Shown here piece by piece: positions 44,226 through 54,197 of a DNA stretch of 64,000 nt; the stretch's first letter is position 1, and every line of letters begins with the position of its first letter. The notes below the pieces were generated by a model, which saw only the letters and a program-made list of their open reading frames with translations, was not told the DNA's origin and ran no database searches. Source of the stretch: Biformimicrobium ophioploci (GTDB lineage: Bacteria; Pseudomonadota; Gammaproteobacteria; Pseudomonadales; Cellvibrionaceae); NCBI RefSeq assembly GCF_030270605.1, contig NZ_BSYJ01000002.1, positions 682,001-746,000 of the forward strand, in the 5' to 3' direction. Position numbers and translations under genes: made by a program.

Positions 44226-46235
44226 TTATCGATTGCGCCCCAACTCGCGAATCGCAAAGCGCGCCGGGTGTAGCGCCCTGGCAATATCCGCAGAAACCGG
44301 CAGGGGCTCCCTGCAGATCCAGGCTGCCAGCAGTTCCGCACTGAGAGGTGCATAGGCGATGCCGCGGGAACCAAGTCCACAAAGGGTGTACAGGCCTTCA
44401 TGGTAGCTGCTGCGTTCTGCAACCAGCGTCTTGCGGTTTTTGCGCAGCGCGGCGTAGGTGTCCGGCAGGTGTTCGAATTCCGGTACCGGGCCGACGATAG
44501 GCAAATAGTCCGGTGTGGTGCAGCGCAGTGAGGCGCGGCCCTGCAGCGGGCCAGTCAGTTGACCGGCAATCTCTGGCAGCAGCGCGCGAATGGTCTCAGC
44601 GTTTTCCTGGTGCTCTGTCGCACGCTCATCGGTTTGCGGGTCTTTCAGCTTGAACGTCGCTCCGAACGTGCATTGTCCCCCCAGGCTCGGAGCCATGTAA
44701 CCCTCTCCGCAAACCACCATATCCAGGCCATTATCGATCACTGCCTGGGTGACCTGTCCTCGAATCGGGCGCAGCGGCAATGGGTCGGTTACCGGGAAAC
44801 GACGGTTTTCATTCGCACCGCACAGCACCACGGCATCGCTTTCGAAAACGCCATTTCCAGAGGTCAGTGCCCAGCCGCCGGTCTCGCCGCTGCGCTCTAT
44901 AGCGGTGATCCCGGTGCCGCCATGGAATTCGATATTCGGGTGGTTCACCAGTGCCGCGCAGGCCTCGGGAGGCACCAGCCAGCCCGCTGCAGGAAACAGC
45001 AGTCCCGGGAATGCCAGCCGGGTGCCGGCCAGCGCCGAAGCCTCCTCGGCATCGACGTAGCGCACCAGTCCGCGGGCATCATAGTGCTGGGCCCAGGCCT
45101 TCAGGGTCGGCAGGTTCTTGCGTGCCTTGTCGCTCTCCGCCAGTTGCAGCACGCCACAGGGTTCGCCCTGGAAGGTCTTTCCCCAGCCGAGGTTCAGGTA
45201 GTGGCGCTGGGCGAATTGCAGTGCGGCCAGGTTGAACGCACCCTGGGCGCCGGGACCCGCAGAAATTTTTGCGTAAAGGATGCCCTGCGGGTTGCCGGAG
45301 GCTTCTGCGCCCGGCTGTCCATGCCGGTCGAAGATGCGCACCCTGAGGCCGCGCTCGGCAAGGGCGCGCGCGGCACTGCAACCAGCGAGGCCGGCACCGA
45401 CAATCGCGATGCTGCGGACTTCCTGATGTGTTGCGGGCAGGTGCCACGGGGTGCTGCGGGGCGCAGTGTCCGGTTTCTGTTCAAGCTCGGCGCAGAGCAT
45501 CTCCCGCTTGTGTCCGAAGCCCGCCACCTTGTGCCACTGGAAGCCTGCGCCTTCGAGGCCGCGTTTGACGATGGCTGCACAGGTAAATGTCGCGGCAGTT
45601 GCGCACGGCCGGGACAGCGCGGCCATCGCGTTGAAGAGCTCTGGCTGCCACATATCCGGGTTCTTGGCCGGCGCGAAACCGTCCAGGAACCAGGCGTCGA
45701 CCAGCCCATCACGCTCGGGCGCATCGAGCAGCAGTGAGCGGAAGCCGCTGGTGGCCTCGTCGACGATGAGCGTGAGGTTGATATTGTTGTCGTTACCGCT
45801 GCCCAGTTTCAGGCGATGGATGCCGGGCAGGGGGGCCAGAGGGTACTGCGCAATGAGTTGCTTAGTCAGCCCGGCGAGCTCAGGCCACAGGGCCAGTGCG
45901 CGCTGCAGGTCTGCCAGGCGCAGCGGGTATTTTTCTACGGAAATGAAATTCAGCTGGCAGCCGGGAGGTGCAGTTTCCTGCCACAGCTGCCAGGCGGCGA
46001 GGAAGTTTAGACCGGTGCCGAACCCGGTTTCGCCGATCGTGAAGCTGGAGCCCGGGCGCATGCCACGCCAGCGCCTGGCGAGGTCGTTGTGCGAAAGAAA
46101 AACGTGTCGGGTTTCCTCGAGGCCATTGGCACGGGAAAAGTAAACATCGTCGAAAGTGCCGGACACCGGTTGCCCGTCTTCCTGCCAGTGGATGCTCGCG
46201 TAGTGCTGCTCCTCGGGGTTACTGCTCAAGGCCAA
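44226..46235 (-). CDS. mnmC: Bifunctional tRNA U34 modification enzyme MnmC
   Basis: 669 residues from a TTG start. The N-terminal methyltransferase domain (about 1-250; [31 protein letters not shown]) makes mnm5s2U, and the C-terminal FAD oxidoreductase (from [20 protein letters not shown]) converts cmnm5s2U to nm5s2U in tRNA wobble positions. Both halves are intact. The start overlaps the end of fldB by 17 bp, suggesting coupling. Confidence 0.95.
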   Translation of the reverse strand: MALSSNPEEQHYASIHWQEDGQPVSGTFDDVYFSRANGLEETRHVFLSHNDLARRWRGMRPGSSFTIGETGFGTGLNFLAAWQLWQETAPPGCQLNFISVEKYPLRLADLQRALALWPELAGLTKQLIAQYPLAPLPGIHRLKLGSGNDNNINLTLIVDEATSGFRSLLLDAPERDGLVDAWFLDGFAPAKNPDMWQPELFNAMAALSRPCATAATFTCAAIVKRGLEGAGFQWHKVAGFGHKREMLCAELEQKPDTAPRSTPWHLPATHQEVRSIAIVGAGLAGCSAARALAERGLRVRIFDRHGQPGAEASGNPQGILYAKISAGPGAQGAFNLAALQFAQRHYLNLGWGKTFQGEPCGVLQLAESDKARKNLPTLKAWAQHYDARGLVRYVDAEEASALAGTRLAFPGLLFPAAGWLVPPEACAALVNHPNIEFHGGTGITAIERSGETGGWALTSGNGVFESDAVVLCGANENRRFPVTDPLPLRPIRGQVTQAVIDNGLDMVVCGEGYMAPSLGGQCTFGATFKLKDPQTDERATEHQENAETIRALLPEIAGQLTGPLQGRASLRCTTPDYLPIVGPVPEFEHLPDTYAALRKNRKTLVAERSSYHEGLYTLCGLGSRGIAYAPLSAELLAAWICREPLPVSADIARALHPARFAIRELGRNR

Positions 46236-46743
46236 ACTCGCGCATGATCTGATCGCACCAGGCCGCGATGCGTTCGTCGGTCAGGTCGAATTCGTTCTCG
46301 TCGTCCAGTGGCAGGCCGACAAACCGGGTTTCATCCTTGGTCAGGGCCTTGGAACCGGTAAAACGGTAGCCTTCCCGCGGCCAGTAACCCACCGGCTCTA
46401 CGCCCAGTGCAACGACCTGTGCATGCAGGTAGCCGAGCGCATCCTGGAACCACTCGGGGTAGCCCTCCTGGTCCCCGAGGCCATAGAGCGCTACTTTCTT
46501 GCCGGCCAGTTCGAGCTCGGGCAGCTGGTCCCAGACGGCGTCCCAGTCTTCCTGTAGCTCTCCATAATCCCAGGTGGGGATACCGAGGATCAGGAAGTCG
46601 TAGGCCTCCATTTCCGTGACGGGGTCTTCTGCGACGTTGTGCAGGTCGATCCAGTTCTCGCCAATTTGCTGGCGAATCTTCTCCGCCGCCATTTCGGTGT
46701 AACAGGTGCTGGATCCGTAGAAGAGTCCGATGGGTGCTCGCAT
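46219..46743 (-). CDS. fldB: Flavodoxin FldB
   Basis: 174 residues. The FMN phosphate loop is [19 protein letters not shown], followed by [20 protein letters not shown] and [19 protein letters not shown], all characteristic of FldB-type long-chain flavodoxins. It carries low-potential electrons. It overlaps mnmC by 17 bp and lies just downstream of trmL on the same strand. Confidence 0.93.
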   Translation of the reverse strand: MRAPIGLFYGSSTCYTEMAAEKIRQQIGENWIDLHNVAEDPVTEMEAYDFLILGIPTWDYGELQEDWDAVWDQLPELELAGKKVALYGLGDQEGYPEWFQDALGYLHAQVVALGVEPVGYWPREGYRFTGSKALTKDETRFVGLPLDDENEFDLTDERIAAWCDQIMREFGLEQ

Positions 46744-46755
46744 GTCTGGGGGGTA

Positions 46756-47271
46756 CTACTGGTTATTGGGCTGCGGGTTTGCCGGGCTCTGGTTTACGGG
46801 GGCAGCGGTGGCTGCGCCGGGGTATCCGAGCTGGCGCCAGGCCTCGTAAATCACCACCGCGGCGGCATTCGAGAGGTTCATGCTGCGGCTCTGCGCCAGC
46901 ATGGGAATCCGCAGGGTGTATTCGTTGCCGGTTGTTGCCAGGAATGTATCCGGCAGGCCGCGGGTCTCGGGGCCAAAAACAATGGTGTCGCCCTCGGCAA
47001 AGCCGGCTTCGCTGTGTGCTCTGGTGCCCTTGGTGCTGAGTGCAAAAACACGGCCGGGTTGTTCCGTTTCCACAAAGGCATCCCAGTTGGGGTGCCGGCG
47101 CACGACGCTGTATTCACTGTAATCGAGTCCGGCGCGGCGCAGGCGCTTGTCGTCCATCTCGAACCCAAGTGGCTCGATCAGGTGCAGTTCGGCACCGGTA
47201 TTGGCGCACAGCCGGATGATGTTGCCGGTGTTGGGGGCGATCTCCGGTTCGAACAGGACAATGCGGAACAT
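46756..47271 (-). CDS. trmL: tRNA (cytidine/uridine-34-2'-O)-methyltransferase TrmL
   Basis: 171 residues of the SPOUT class. The family start ([26 protein letters not shown]), the [16 protein letters not shown] segment and the SAM-binding knot ([29 protein letters not shown]) are present. It methylates the wobble ribose of tRNA-Leu. It is 12 bp upstream of fldB and forms a probable operon trmL-fldB-mnmC, two of the three acting on tRNA position 34. Confidence 0.95.
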   Translation of the reverse strand: MFRIVLFEPEIAPNTGNIIRLCANTGAELHLIEPLGFEMDDKRLRRAGLDYSEYSVVRRHPNWDAFVETEQPGRVFALSTKGTRAHSEAGFAEGDTIVFGPETRGLPDTFLATTGNEYTLRIPMLAQSRSMNLSNAAAVVIYEAWRQLGYPGAATAAPVNQSPANPQPNNQ

Positions 47272-47345
47272 GGTGATAAGGGCGGTTGCCTGGCTGCTTG
47301 AAAGGCGCGGATTATGGCACAGCCGCCCGTAAGTGGGGAGTTGCC

Positions 47346-47885
47346 CTAACTGGCTTGCAGGGAGGTGGCGATCTCCTCGCAGTCGATGTCGATGCCCAGC
47401 TCGTCGGCAATTTCGTCGAGCTCGTCCTTGAGGCCATCGGTATCGATGGTCTCGGAAATGCTGACTACGCAGTCCGCAGTGAACAGTGGCTCTCCGCTCC
47501 AGGGCGCACTGGTGTAGCCGGTGTCCAGTTTCTCGATATTGATCTGGTGTGCTGCGAGGGCGCGTGACACCTCCCGCACGATGCCGGGGCGATCGTTGCC
47601 GACCAGGTGCAGTTTGAGGGATTGCTGCGGCTCTACATGCACGGCCTGAGCCTCCTCCAGCTGCAGCTTGAGGCCTTTTTCCGCAAGCCCCTCCAGGCTG
47701 CTGACCAGCGCATCGTACTGGGCCTCGGGTACGCTTACGCGCGCAATACCGGCAAATTTGCCGGCAAAGTGCGCCATGCGGCTGTCTTCCCAGTTGCCGC
47801 CGTTGGTGGAAACGGAACTTGCGACTTCTTCCAGCACGCCCGGGCGATCATCGCTGATCAGGGAGATAATCAGGTGCTTCTGCAT
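47346..47885 (-). CDS. Glycine cleavage system repressor-like ACT-domain protein (GcvR family)
   Basis: 179 residues comprising two ACT domains: the first in [20 protein letters not shown] and the second in [20 protein letters not shown]. This is the GcvR architecture; E. coli GcvR binds GcvA and senses glycine. No gcv genes are in the window. It is a single gene upstream of trmL, about 75 bp apart. Confidence 0.85.
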   Translation of the reverse strand: MQKHLIISLISDDRPGVLEEVASSVSTNGGNWEDSRMAHFAGKFAGIARVSVPEAQYDALVSSLEGLAEKGLKLQLEEAQAVHVEPQQSLKLHLVGNDRPGIVREVSRALAAHQINIEKLDTGYTSAPWSGEPLFTADCVVSISETIDTDGLKDELDEIADELGIDIDCEEIATSLQAS

Positions 47886-48086
47886 GGGTAAATCCTTTTT
47901 CTGAAAAACGGCGCCATGCCTCTGGCAGGGGCCTCGCTAATCTAGAACTATAACAAATGTCGCTCTGCCGCAACCGGGATTGACAAGCCAGTCACGGAGG
48001 TGCGAGTGTGCACCGGTATCAACTGTGTTTGTGCGATGGGAGTGGTGCCAGTGGAGGGTACTGACTATTTGGAGATGGAGGGCGCT

Positions 48087-48398
48087 ATGCAGGTACATGC
48101 TGACCTTTGCCTGATCCCGATCGGCACCGGGGTATCGTTCTCTGCCTATATCGCCGCCTGCCAGAAGGTCTTTGAGGATGCCGGCCTCAGTCACCAGTTG
48201 CACGCCTACGGCACCAATGTCGAAGGTGAGTGGGATGCCGTCATGGCTGCCATCAAGGCCTGTCACCAGGCGGTGCATGCCATGGGCGCCATGCGTATCA
48301 GCAGTACGGTGAAACTGGGAACCAGGACCGATCGCGCACAGACTCTGCAGGATAAAATCGACAGCGTTAATAACAAACGGAGTGAAAATCCCCGATGA
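48087..48398 (+). CDS. Thiamine-binding/MTH1187 (DUF77) family protein
   Basis: 103 residues from the ATG at 48087, preceded by GGAGATGGAGGG. The family pattern DLCLIPIGTGVSFSAYIAACQKV and the ALSHQLHAYGTNVEGEWDAVMAAIK-like stretch are clear. Members bind thiamine or a related ligand as a ferredoxin-like dimer. An upstream ATG at 48075 and the longer frame are less likely. Its stop overlaps the start of the exported methyltransferase (ATGA). No TPP riboswitch was seen upstream. Confidence 0.85.
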   Translation: MQVHADLCLIPIGTGVSFSAYIAACQKVFEDAGLSHQLHAYGTNVEGEWDAVMAAIKACHQAVHAMGAMRISSTVKLGTRTDRAQTLQDKIDSVNNKRSENPR

Positions 48399-49213
48399 AG
48401 ACCATTGCTGCCTGGAAGTTACCCCTCGTTGCCCTCGGGCTTGCCGTGAGCCAGTTTTCCCTGGCCGATGACAAGGCCCTGGATGCAGCTATTGCGAGCG
48501 ACAGCCGTGCCGAAGCGAATGTAGCGCGTGACAAGTTTCGCCACCCGAAAGAGACCCTCGCATTTTTCGGCGTAAAGCCGGATATGTCCGTCGTGGAAAT
48601 CTGGCCGGGCGGTGGCTGGTACACCGAAATTCTCGGGCCCTACCTGTCCGAAAAGGGCACGCTGTATGCGGGGCACTTCCCGGCGGATACGGAGGTAGGT
48701 TACTACACTCGTTCGCTGGAGAAATTCAAGGAAAAAGTCGCTGCGGACAAGGCGAGCTACGGTTCTGTAAAGGTCACCGAGTTCTTCCCGAAGGACGGTC
48801 GCTCCCCGGCGCCGAGCGGCAGCGCGGATATGGTGCTGACATTCCGCAACGTGCACAACTGGATGCGCGGTAGCCATGAGCAGAAGGCGTTCGAGATTTT
48901 CTTCGATGCGCTGAAGCCGGGCGGCGTGCTGGGTGTGGTTGAGCACCGGGCCAAGCCGGGCACGTCCCTCGATGGCATGATCAAAAGCGGCTATGTGACC
49001 GAGCAGCACGTGATCGATATGGCCACCAAAGCGGGCTTTGTGCTTGAAGAGAAGAGTGAAGTGAACGCGAATGCGAAAGACAGTGCGGACCACCCGAAAG
49101 GTGTTTGGACGCTCCCGCCGCGTCTCGCTCTGGATGATCAGGATCGTGACAAGTACGTGGCGATTGGCGAAAGCGATCGCATGACCCTGAAATTCCGCAA
49201 GCCGGCCAAGTAA
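48395..49213 (+). CDS. Exported class I SAM-dependent methyltransferase-like protein
   Basis: 272 residues with an N-terminal signal peptide (AAWKLPLVALGLAVSQFSLA) and then a Rossmann-type methyltransferase fold: VVEIWPGGGWYTEIL (motif I), an acidic strand, DMVLTFRNVHNWM and FDALKPGGVLGVVEHR. An exported SAM enzyme is unusual because SAM is cytoplasmic; the family nevertheless recurs in gammaproteobacteria. The start overlaps the preceding thiamine-binding gene by 4 bp. The substrate is unknown. Confidence 0.82.
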   Translation: MKTIAAWKLPLVALGLAVSQFSLADDKALDAAIASDSRAEANVARDKFRHPKETLAFFGVKPDMSVVEIWPGGGWYTEILGPYLSEKGTLYAGHFPADTEVGYYTRSLEKFKEKVAADKASYGSVKVTEFFPKDGRSPAPSGSADMVLTFRNVHNWMRGSHEQKAFEIFFDALKPGGVLGVVEHRAKPGTSLDGMIKSGYVTEQHVIDMATKAGFVLEEKSEVNANAKDSADHPKGVWTLPPRLALDDQDRDKYVAIGESDRMTLKFRKPAK

Positions 49214-49228
49214 TACACTTTCCTGGGC

Positions 49229-49270
49229 GCCCGGGCGCATGACCCGGGCTGTCGGGGCCCCAGCGGCCCC
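49229..49270. terminator. Two GC-rich hairpins after the methyltransferase gene
   Basis: GCCCGGG/CCCGGGC (49229-49249) and GGGGCC/GGCCCC (49254-49270) form consecutive stems beginning 16 bp after the stop. A T-rich stretch follows only later. Confidence 0.5.
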
Positions 49271-49329
49271 GCACGTTTACCGTCTTTTTGTTCCCGATAT
49301 TTCCCACCTGTTTAAACTGCGGTACCTGA

Positions 49330-49557
49330 ATGAAAGTCCCCCACGACCAGATTCCCCCTGAAACATTGCAAAGCCTGCTTGAGGAGTACGCGAGCCGCGA
49401 TGGCACTGATTACGGTGAGCAGGAGGTGTCACTGCAATCCAAGGTCGCCCAGCTGCGCAGCCAGTTACAGCGTGGTGAAATCGTTATCTGGTTTGAACCG
49501 GCGGAGGAATCCGTCAACCTGGTTCCGGCAGCCGATATCCCGAAAGACCTCGAGTGA
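49330..49557 (+). CDS. YheU family protein
   Basis: 75 residues matching the small YheU family: MKVPHDQIPPETLQSLLEEYA, RDGTDYGEQE, VAQLRSQLQRGEIVIWFEPA. Its function is not established. In many gammaproteobacteria it is next to an alpha/beta hydrolase gene, as it is here, with a 4-bp overlap. Confidence 0.88.
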   Translation: MKVPHDQIPPETLQSLLEEYASRDGTDYGEQEVSLQSKVAQLRSQLQRGEIVIWFEPAEESVNLVPAADIPKDLE

Positions 49558-50225
49558 CGCGGCCAGTGACACAGCAAACGATGCAGAATGTGGACTGGTT
49601 GATTGATCGCCCGCAGGCGGTGCGCGCCTGGTACCTCTTCGCCCATGGCGCAGGAGCACCCATGGACAGTACATTTATGGGTGAGATCGCGAGCCTGCTG
49701 TGCGCGCGTGGTATCGGCGTGGCGCGTTTCGAATTTCCCTACATGGCCCAGCGCCGTCACGGCGGCAAAAAGCGCCCTCCGGAAAAAGTCGACAAGCTGG
49801 TTTTGCAGTATGGGGCGGCGCTGCAGGCTTTCCTCGACGGACCTGAATTTGCCGGTGAGCCGGTGTTCATCGGCGGTAAATCCATGGGTGGGCGCATCGC
49901 GGCCATGCTGGCCGGCAGTGCGCTACCGGAGCCGGTCAGGGGGGTGTGCTGCCTTGGCTACCCGTTCCATCCCCAGGGTAAGCCGGACACGCTCCGTCTG
50001 GAGCCGCTGAACGCGTGTCGGCTACCGGTGCTGGTGGTGCAGGGCACCCGTGACCGGCTCGGCAATCGCGAGGAGGTTGATCAATATCCGCTCTCCGATA
50101 GAATGCGCTGCCACTGGCTGGCCGATGGTGATCACGACCTGAAGCCGCGTCGGCAGTCGGGCTATAGCCACGCTCAGCACCTTGCCGAAACTGCTGACGC
50201 TATAGTGAATTTCACGCAGGGCTGA
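49554..50225 (+). CDS. Alpha/beta family hydrolase (KANL3/Tex30-like)
   Basis: 223 residues from a GTG that overlaps the yheU stop; an ATG at 49581 is an alternative. The catalytic serine is in the nucleophile elbow VFIGGKSMGGRIAAML, the oxyanion strand is LFAHGAGAPMDS, and the late VVQGTRDRLG and DGDHDLKPR segments carry the acid and histidine. It is probably an esterase or serine hydrolase; the substrate is unknown. Confidence 0.88.
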   Translation: MTRPVTQQTMQNVDWLIDRPQAVRAWYLFAHGAGAPMDSTFMGEIASLLCARGIGVARFEFPYMAQRRHGGKKRPPEKVDKLVLQYGAALQAFLDGPEFAGEPVFIGGKSMGGRIAAMLAGSALPEPVRGVCCLGYPFHPQGKPDTLRLEPLNACRLPVLVVQGTRDRLGNREEVDQYPLSDRMRCHWLADGDHDLKPRRQSGYSHAQHLAETADAIVNFTQG

Positions 50226-50260
50226 GCAGTCCTGCAGTCGATTCCCTGAACGGATACCCA

Positions 50261-51358
50261 ATGAGCAACGGTATTGACCATCTGGTTCTATTCTGCCGTC
50301 CCGGATTCGAGGGTGAGTGCGCCGCGGAGATTGGTGAGCGCGCCGGTGCCCTGGGCATCCCGGGGTACGCGAAAGCCAAGCCGGGCAGTGCGCTGGTGTT
50401 TTTTGTTTGCCAGCAAAAGGATGGTGCCTTCGAGTTGATCAAGCAGCTGGCGTTCGACGAGCTGGTCTTTGCCCGAGCCTGGTTTGCCGGCGCACCGGTG
50501 GCGATCGATTCCCCAGAAGACCGGATCAGCCCGCTGGTTGCCGCTGCAGAGGCTTTACCCCGTTGTGGCGGCCTGCTGCAGGAAACGGCCGACACAAACG
50601 ATGGCAAGCAGTTGCAGGCGCTGGCCAAGAAACTGCAGCGTCCGCTGGAAAGTGTCCTGAGGAAGCGTACGCGACTCAAGAAGAACTCGCCCTGGCGTAT
50701 GCACCTGTTGTGGCTTTCCGGCACGGAAGCGTTTTTGGGTACGTCCAACCGCAGGAATGCAAGCGCCTGGGCTGGCGGGATCCCGCGCCTGCGGGTTCCA
50801 AGGGACGCGCCGAGCCGTGCCACCCTGAAGCTGGAAGAGGCCTGGCACCACTTCATCCCGCAGGAAGAATGGGATATCCGCCTCGCGCCCTCGATGCGTG
50901 CGGTTGACCTGGGCGCGGCACCGGGCGGCTGGACTTACCAGCTGGTGCAGCGCAGCATGTTTGTATATGCGGTGGACAACGGCCCGATGGCGCAGTCGCT
51001 GATGGATACGGGGCAGGTGGAGCACGTCAAGGCTGACGGTTTCAGTTGGCGTCCGCCCAAACCGGTGCACTGGCTGGTTTGCGATATCGTCGACAAGCCA
51101 TCACGCACTGCGGCCATGGTGAGTGACTGGTTTGTGCGTGGCGATTGCCGTGAGGCGGTGTTCAACCTGAAGCTACCGATGAAGAAGCGTTATGCGGAAG
51201 TAGTCAGCTGTGCGCAGAAAATTGCCAGTGCACTGCATGCGGCCAATATTGAATTCGAACTGCGTATGCGTCAGCTTTACTTTGATCGGGAGGAAGTTAC
51301 CGTGCACTTGCGCCGCGTAGACCTCAACGATGAAATAGCGATGCACCGGAACTTTTAA
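50261..51358 (+). CDS. rlmM: 23S rRNA (cytidine-2498-2'-O)-methyltransferase RlmM
   Basis: 365 residues: an N-terminal THUMP-like region with [19 protein letters not shown] and the C-terminal Rossmann methyltransferase with [17 protein letters not shown], the [11 protein letters not shown] strand and the catalytic K of [11 protein letters not shown]. It methylates C2498 of 23S rRNA. It is followed 16 bp later by tusA. Confidence 0.95.
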   Translation: MSNGIDHLVLFCRPGFEGECAAEIGERAGALGIPGYAKAKPGSALVFFVCQQKDGAFELIKQLAFDELVFARAWFAGAPVAIDSPEDRISPLVAAAEALPRCGGLLQETADTNDGKQLQALAKKLQRPLESVLRKRTRLKKNSPWRMHLLWLSGTEAFLGTSNRRNASAWAGGIPRLRVPRDAPSRATLKLEEAWHHFIPQEEWDIRLAPSMRAVDLGAAPGGWTYQLVQRSMFVYAVDNGPMAQSLMDTGQVEHVKADGFSWRPPKPVHWLVCDIVDKPSRTAAMVSDWFVRGDCREAVFNLKLPMKKRYAEVVSCAQKIASALHAANIEFELRMRQLYFDREEVTVHLRRVDLNDEIAMHRNF

Positions 51359-51374
51359 AAAGAGTTGTTGCGAT

Positions 51375-51617
51375 ATGTCTGAAGACCTCGAACACCAGCA
51401 TCACCTGGATGCCACTGGCCTGACTTGCCCGGAGCCGGTCATGATGCTGCACAATGCCGTGCGTGAGCTGGGGGCAGGGGAAGTCCTGCTGATGGTTGCC
51501 ACAGACCCGTCGACCCGCCGCGATGTGCCGAAGTTTTGCCAGTTCCTCGGTCATGAACTGGTGCATGAACTTGCCGAAGACCAGCATTTTTCCTACTGGA
51601 TTCGCAAGAGCGCCTGA
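51375..51617 (+). CDS. tusA: Sulfurtransferase TusA
   Basis: 80 residues. The sulfur-carrying cysteine is in [15 protein letters not shown], and the [22 protein letters not shown] part completes the small two-layer fold. TusA relays sulfur from IscS to tRNA thiolation, connecting with the MnmC pathway upstream. It is probably cotranscribed with rlmM and ends before a strong terminator. Confidence 0.95.
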   Translation: MSEDLEHQHHLDATGLTCPEPVMMLHNAVRELGAGEVLLMVATDPSTRRDVPKFCQFLGHELVHELAEDQHFSYWIRKSA

Positions 51618-51638
51618 TTCCCGTTTATTGCTTGCCCA

Positions 51639-51680
51639 TAACAGCAAAAGGCCCGCTCAGCGCGGGCCTTTTGCTGTTAT
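51639..51680. terminator. Bidirectional terminator between tusA and the following minus-strand gene
   Basis: ATAACAGCAAAAGGCCCGC and its complement form a very long perfect stem (19 bp) around a short loop, with A and T runs. It separates convergent genes. Confidence 0.9.
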
Positions 51681-51698
51681 GGGTGCTTGGAAATGTTG

Positions 51699-52385
51699 CT
51701 AGCCGGACTCGACCAGCGCGGCAATTGCCGCGAGGGCTTCCGGGTCTTCCTGCTTGATCTTGTTGGCGATACTGTGCTGGAAGAAGTAGCGGAAATCGCC
51801 GGCTTCGTCAGTGGTATACAGGCAGGCATCACCTGGCAGGACCGGCGTGTTGTGCACGCGATCGTGATCAATCAGGGTGCCGCGCAGTGTACCGTCTCCA
51901 TAGAGGCGCCAGCTGACGACCTCGGAAAGGATCAGGTTCTGCTTTTCGTCATCCATGAGTACTGCGTGGGTACCGATGGTGTCGGGAACTTCCTGCATGA
52001 TCTCGTCGGCGGCGTAGCCGTCGTACTCGTAGTACTCTGCGGCAGTTTCCAGCTCGACGACTTTGTGGATGGGTGGCTCAAAGAATATCTCTTCGATACC
52101 CGGGTCGTAGTAGCCCTCGAAGTGTCCGTCTAGAGGATCCTGTATGGCCGGACAGGCTACCAGTTTGTTTAACCACGGAACGAGGCCAACGACCTCGCCA
52201 CTTTTCTTGAGGCCCCAGCAAAGTATTTTCAGGCTGTATAAATCGTCGCCACTGGAGCGGTTGGAGTAGAGCATTTCCAAGCCATCCAACTCGGGCGCCA
52301 GGCGGATGAACCGCTCCTCTTCCCGTGTTTTCATTGGCTTGCCGGTGAAGATGTCAACCACATTACTGGTAGTGTGGTCCGTCAT
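51699..52385 (-). CDS. Conserved hypothetical cytoplasmic protein
   Basis: 228 residues, acidic, without signal or membrane segments. The start MTDHTTSNVVDIFTGKPM is followed by a well-structured middle (LKILCWGLKKSGEVVGLVPW, HKVVELETAAEYYEYDGYAA, EVVSWRLYGDGTLRGTL). The regular codon use and a good GGAGGTG ribosome site at the start show it to be a real gene. I do not recognise a family with certainty, and its role cannot be inferred. Confidence 0.65.
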   Translation of the reverse strand: MTDHTTSNVVDIFTGKPMKTREEERFIRLAPELDGLEMLYSNRSSGDDLYSLKILCWGLKKSGEVVGLVPWLNKLVACPAIQDPLDGHFEGYYDPGIEEIFFEPPIHKVVELETAAEYYEYDGYAADEIMQEVPDTIGTHAVLMDDEKQNLILSEVVSWRLYGDGTLRGTLIDHDRVHNTPVLPGDACLYTTDEAGDFRYFFQHSIANKIKQEDPEALAAIAALVESG

Positions 52386-52664
52386 ATGCCACCTCCTGGC
52401 AGGGCCGCTGAGCGCAAGCGCTGTGGGGTGAAAGGTCTTATTATCGCCTTCCCTGAGAACGTCGGTACTACACGACTCCCTGATACTTAGGCAGTGCGCG
52501 AAACTGATCGTTCCAGACCTAAGTTATATTCTGTGCCCTTGAATGACAAGCAAGCCTTTAGAACCGTTAGTTATTTGAAACCACAACCTATTGTGGTTTT
52601 CGTATTGCCACTGTCGCTGATATAGTCCGCGCTGCCCAAGTAGTGAGCATATCGGGGGTTTAGT

Positions 52665-53207
52665 GTGCCGGAACCTGGCGCTGATCAAATTGTGAACGTT
52701 TTTAACCGGTGTTTTGCCGGGGCGGGCCAGTGGCACACCCGTCTGGTCGGTGGCGCACCAGAGCCCTTTTACGAGCCCGGCGAGGGGGATGCTGGCAGCC
52801 AGATCCTGTTCACCCTCGACTACGCCGCGAGCGCCTTGCACGAAGTCGCCCACTGGTGTGTGGCGGGGGAGGCCCGGCGCAAGTTGCCTGACTACGGTTA
52901 CTGGTACGCGCCGGACGGTCGTACCGAGATACAGCAACAGGAGTTCGAGAGGGTCGAGGTTGCACCACAGGCGCTCGAGTGGATTTTTGCCGAATCCTGT
53001 GGGCTCAGCTTCCGGGTGAGCGCGGATAACCTGCAGGCCGGCCTGGGTGCCAGCGACACTTTCCGCGATAATATCTGGCGCCGTGTACAGGATCTTTGCG
53101 GGCGCGGCCTGAGCGAGCGCGCCGGCATCTTTGCCAGTGCGCTTGCGGCGCAGTTCGATTGTGGCAACCCGCTGGATGCGTCGCGTTATTGCCGGGAAAA
53201 TATCTGA
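52665..53207 (+). CDS. epmC: Elongation factor P hydroxylase EpmC
   Basis: 180 residues from a GTG with GGGGGTT before it. The EpmC (YfcM) signature LHEVAHWCVAG, with the metal-binding HExxH, is followed by DYGYWYAPDGR and the FERVEVAPQALEWIFAESCG segment. It hydroxylates the modified lysine of elongation factor P. The partner genes epmA and epmB are not in this window. Confidence 0.92.
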   Translation: MPEPGADQIVNVFNRCFAGAGQWHTRLVGGAPEPFYEPGEGDAGSQILFTLDYAASALHEVAHWCVAGEARRKLPDYGYWYAPDGRTEIQQQEFERVEVAPQALEWIFAESCGLSFRVSADNLQAGLGASDTFRDNIWRRVQDLCGRGLSERAGIFASALAAQFDCGNPLDASRYCRENI

Positions 53208-53282
53208 TCCGAACACGTATACGCACGGGGCTGTTGTGGCAGTCCCCGCAATACTGAACGTAAAGCCAGCCAAGGAAAACGC

Positions 53283-54167
53283 TTGATTGCTTCCGGTTCC
53301 ACCCTGCTGGTGGATGCATCTGTTTATATCTTCCGTTACTACTTCGCCCTGCCGGCGCGCTGGCAGAGCCGCACCGGCATGGATACGGAGGCAGTGCAGG
53401 GGTTTACCGGGTTTCTGCTGGACCTGATCGAGACCCGCCCTGCACGACTTGCCTGCGCGTTCGATGAATCGCTGGGAAGCTGTTTCCGAAACGAACTCTA
53501 TCCCGATTACAAATGCAGCCGCGTACTGCCGGACGAGGCGCTCGCATTCCAGCTGGCTGCCTGCCACAGCATGGCGGAAACCCTCGGCATAGCCTGTTAC
53601 GCACACGATCGCTATGAAGCAGACGACCTGCTGGCCTCACTCACGCGAACCTGTGCCAGTGAGGGGCCGTTGGTAGTATCCAGGGACAAGGACCTGGCCC
53701 AGTTGCTGGCCAGTGGTGCTGCCGGTATCTGGGATGCGGCCGCCAACGAAATACACGACACCGCGTCTACCCGGGCCCGCTTTGGTGTGGCGCCGGAGCA
53801 GATCCCTGACTACCTGGCACTGGTGGGCGATAGTATTGACGATATTCCCGGGGTGCCTGGCGTGGGTGCCAAGACTGCGGCACGCCTGCTCGGACACTTC
53901 CCGGATGTGGAGTCATTGATTGCGGGGGTGGCTGAGGTCGCCGGCCTGCCGCTACGCGGTGCGGCGGGCATTGCCGCCCGCCTTGAGGCCCACAGCGAGC
54001 AGATCCGGATGGCAAAGGCGCTGGCGACCCTGGCCGCAGATGCGCCGGCAGCAACCCGTGCGGATGATCTCGCATGGCACTCTCCCGGGGCAGATCTGCC
54101 CATCGCCTTCGCGGCGGAACTGGGACTGAGCCCTGCCGTGCAGGCGCGTATGGAGCGGCTTCTCTAG
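53283..54167 (+). CDS. xni: 5'-3' exonuclease/flap endonuclease Xni family (ExoIX)
   Basis: 294 residues from a TTG start with AAGGAAA nearby. Metal-binding acids are in LLVDASVYIFR, CAFDESLGSCFR, YEADDLLASL and VVSRDKDLAQLL, and the helix-three-turn DNA-binding element is DIPGVPGVGAKTAARLLG. It should act as a flap or Okazaki-fragment exonuclease. The gene lies about 75 bp downstream of epmC and 30 bp upstream of pdxB. Confidence 0.9.
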   Translation: MIASGSTLLVDASVYIFRYYFALPARWQSRTGMDTEAVQGFTGFLLDLIETRPARLACAFDESLGSCFRNELYPDYKCSRVLPDEALAFQLAACHSMAETLGIACYAHDRYEADDLLASLTRTCASEGPLVVSRDKDLAQLLASGAAGIWDAAANEIHDTASTRARFGVAPEQIPDYLALVGDSIDDIPGVPGVGAKTAARLLGHFPDVESLIAGVAEVAGLPLRGAAGIAARLEAHSEQIRMAKALATLAADAPAATRADDLAWHSPGADLPIAFAAELGLSPAVQARMERLL

Positions 54168-54197
54168 CGAAGCCGGCGAAGAATATCTGGAATTTGC

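Noticed and set aside
44559-46143. Plus-strand frames of up to 392 residues opposite mnmC.
   Set aside because: Antisense shadow of a conserved bifunctional enzyme.
47886-48086. A possible TPP riboswitch before the thiamine-binding protein gene.
   Set aside because: None of the conserved TPP aptamer elements (CUGAGA, ACCUG) was found in suitable positions.
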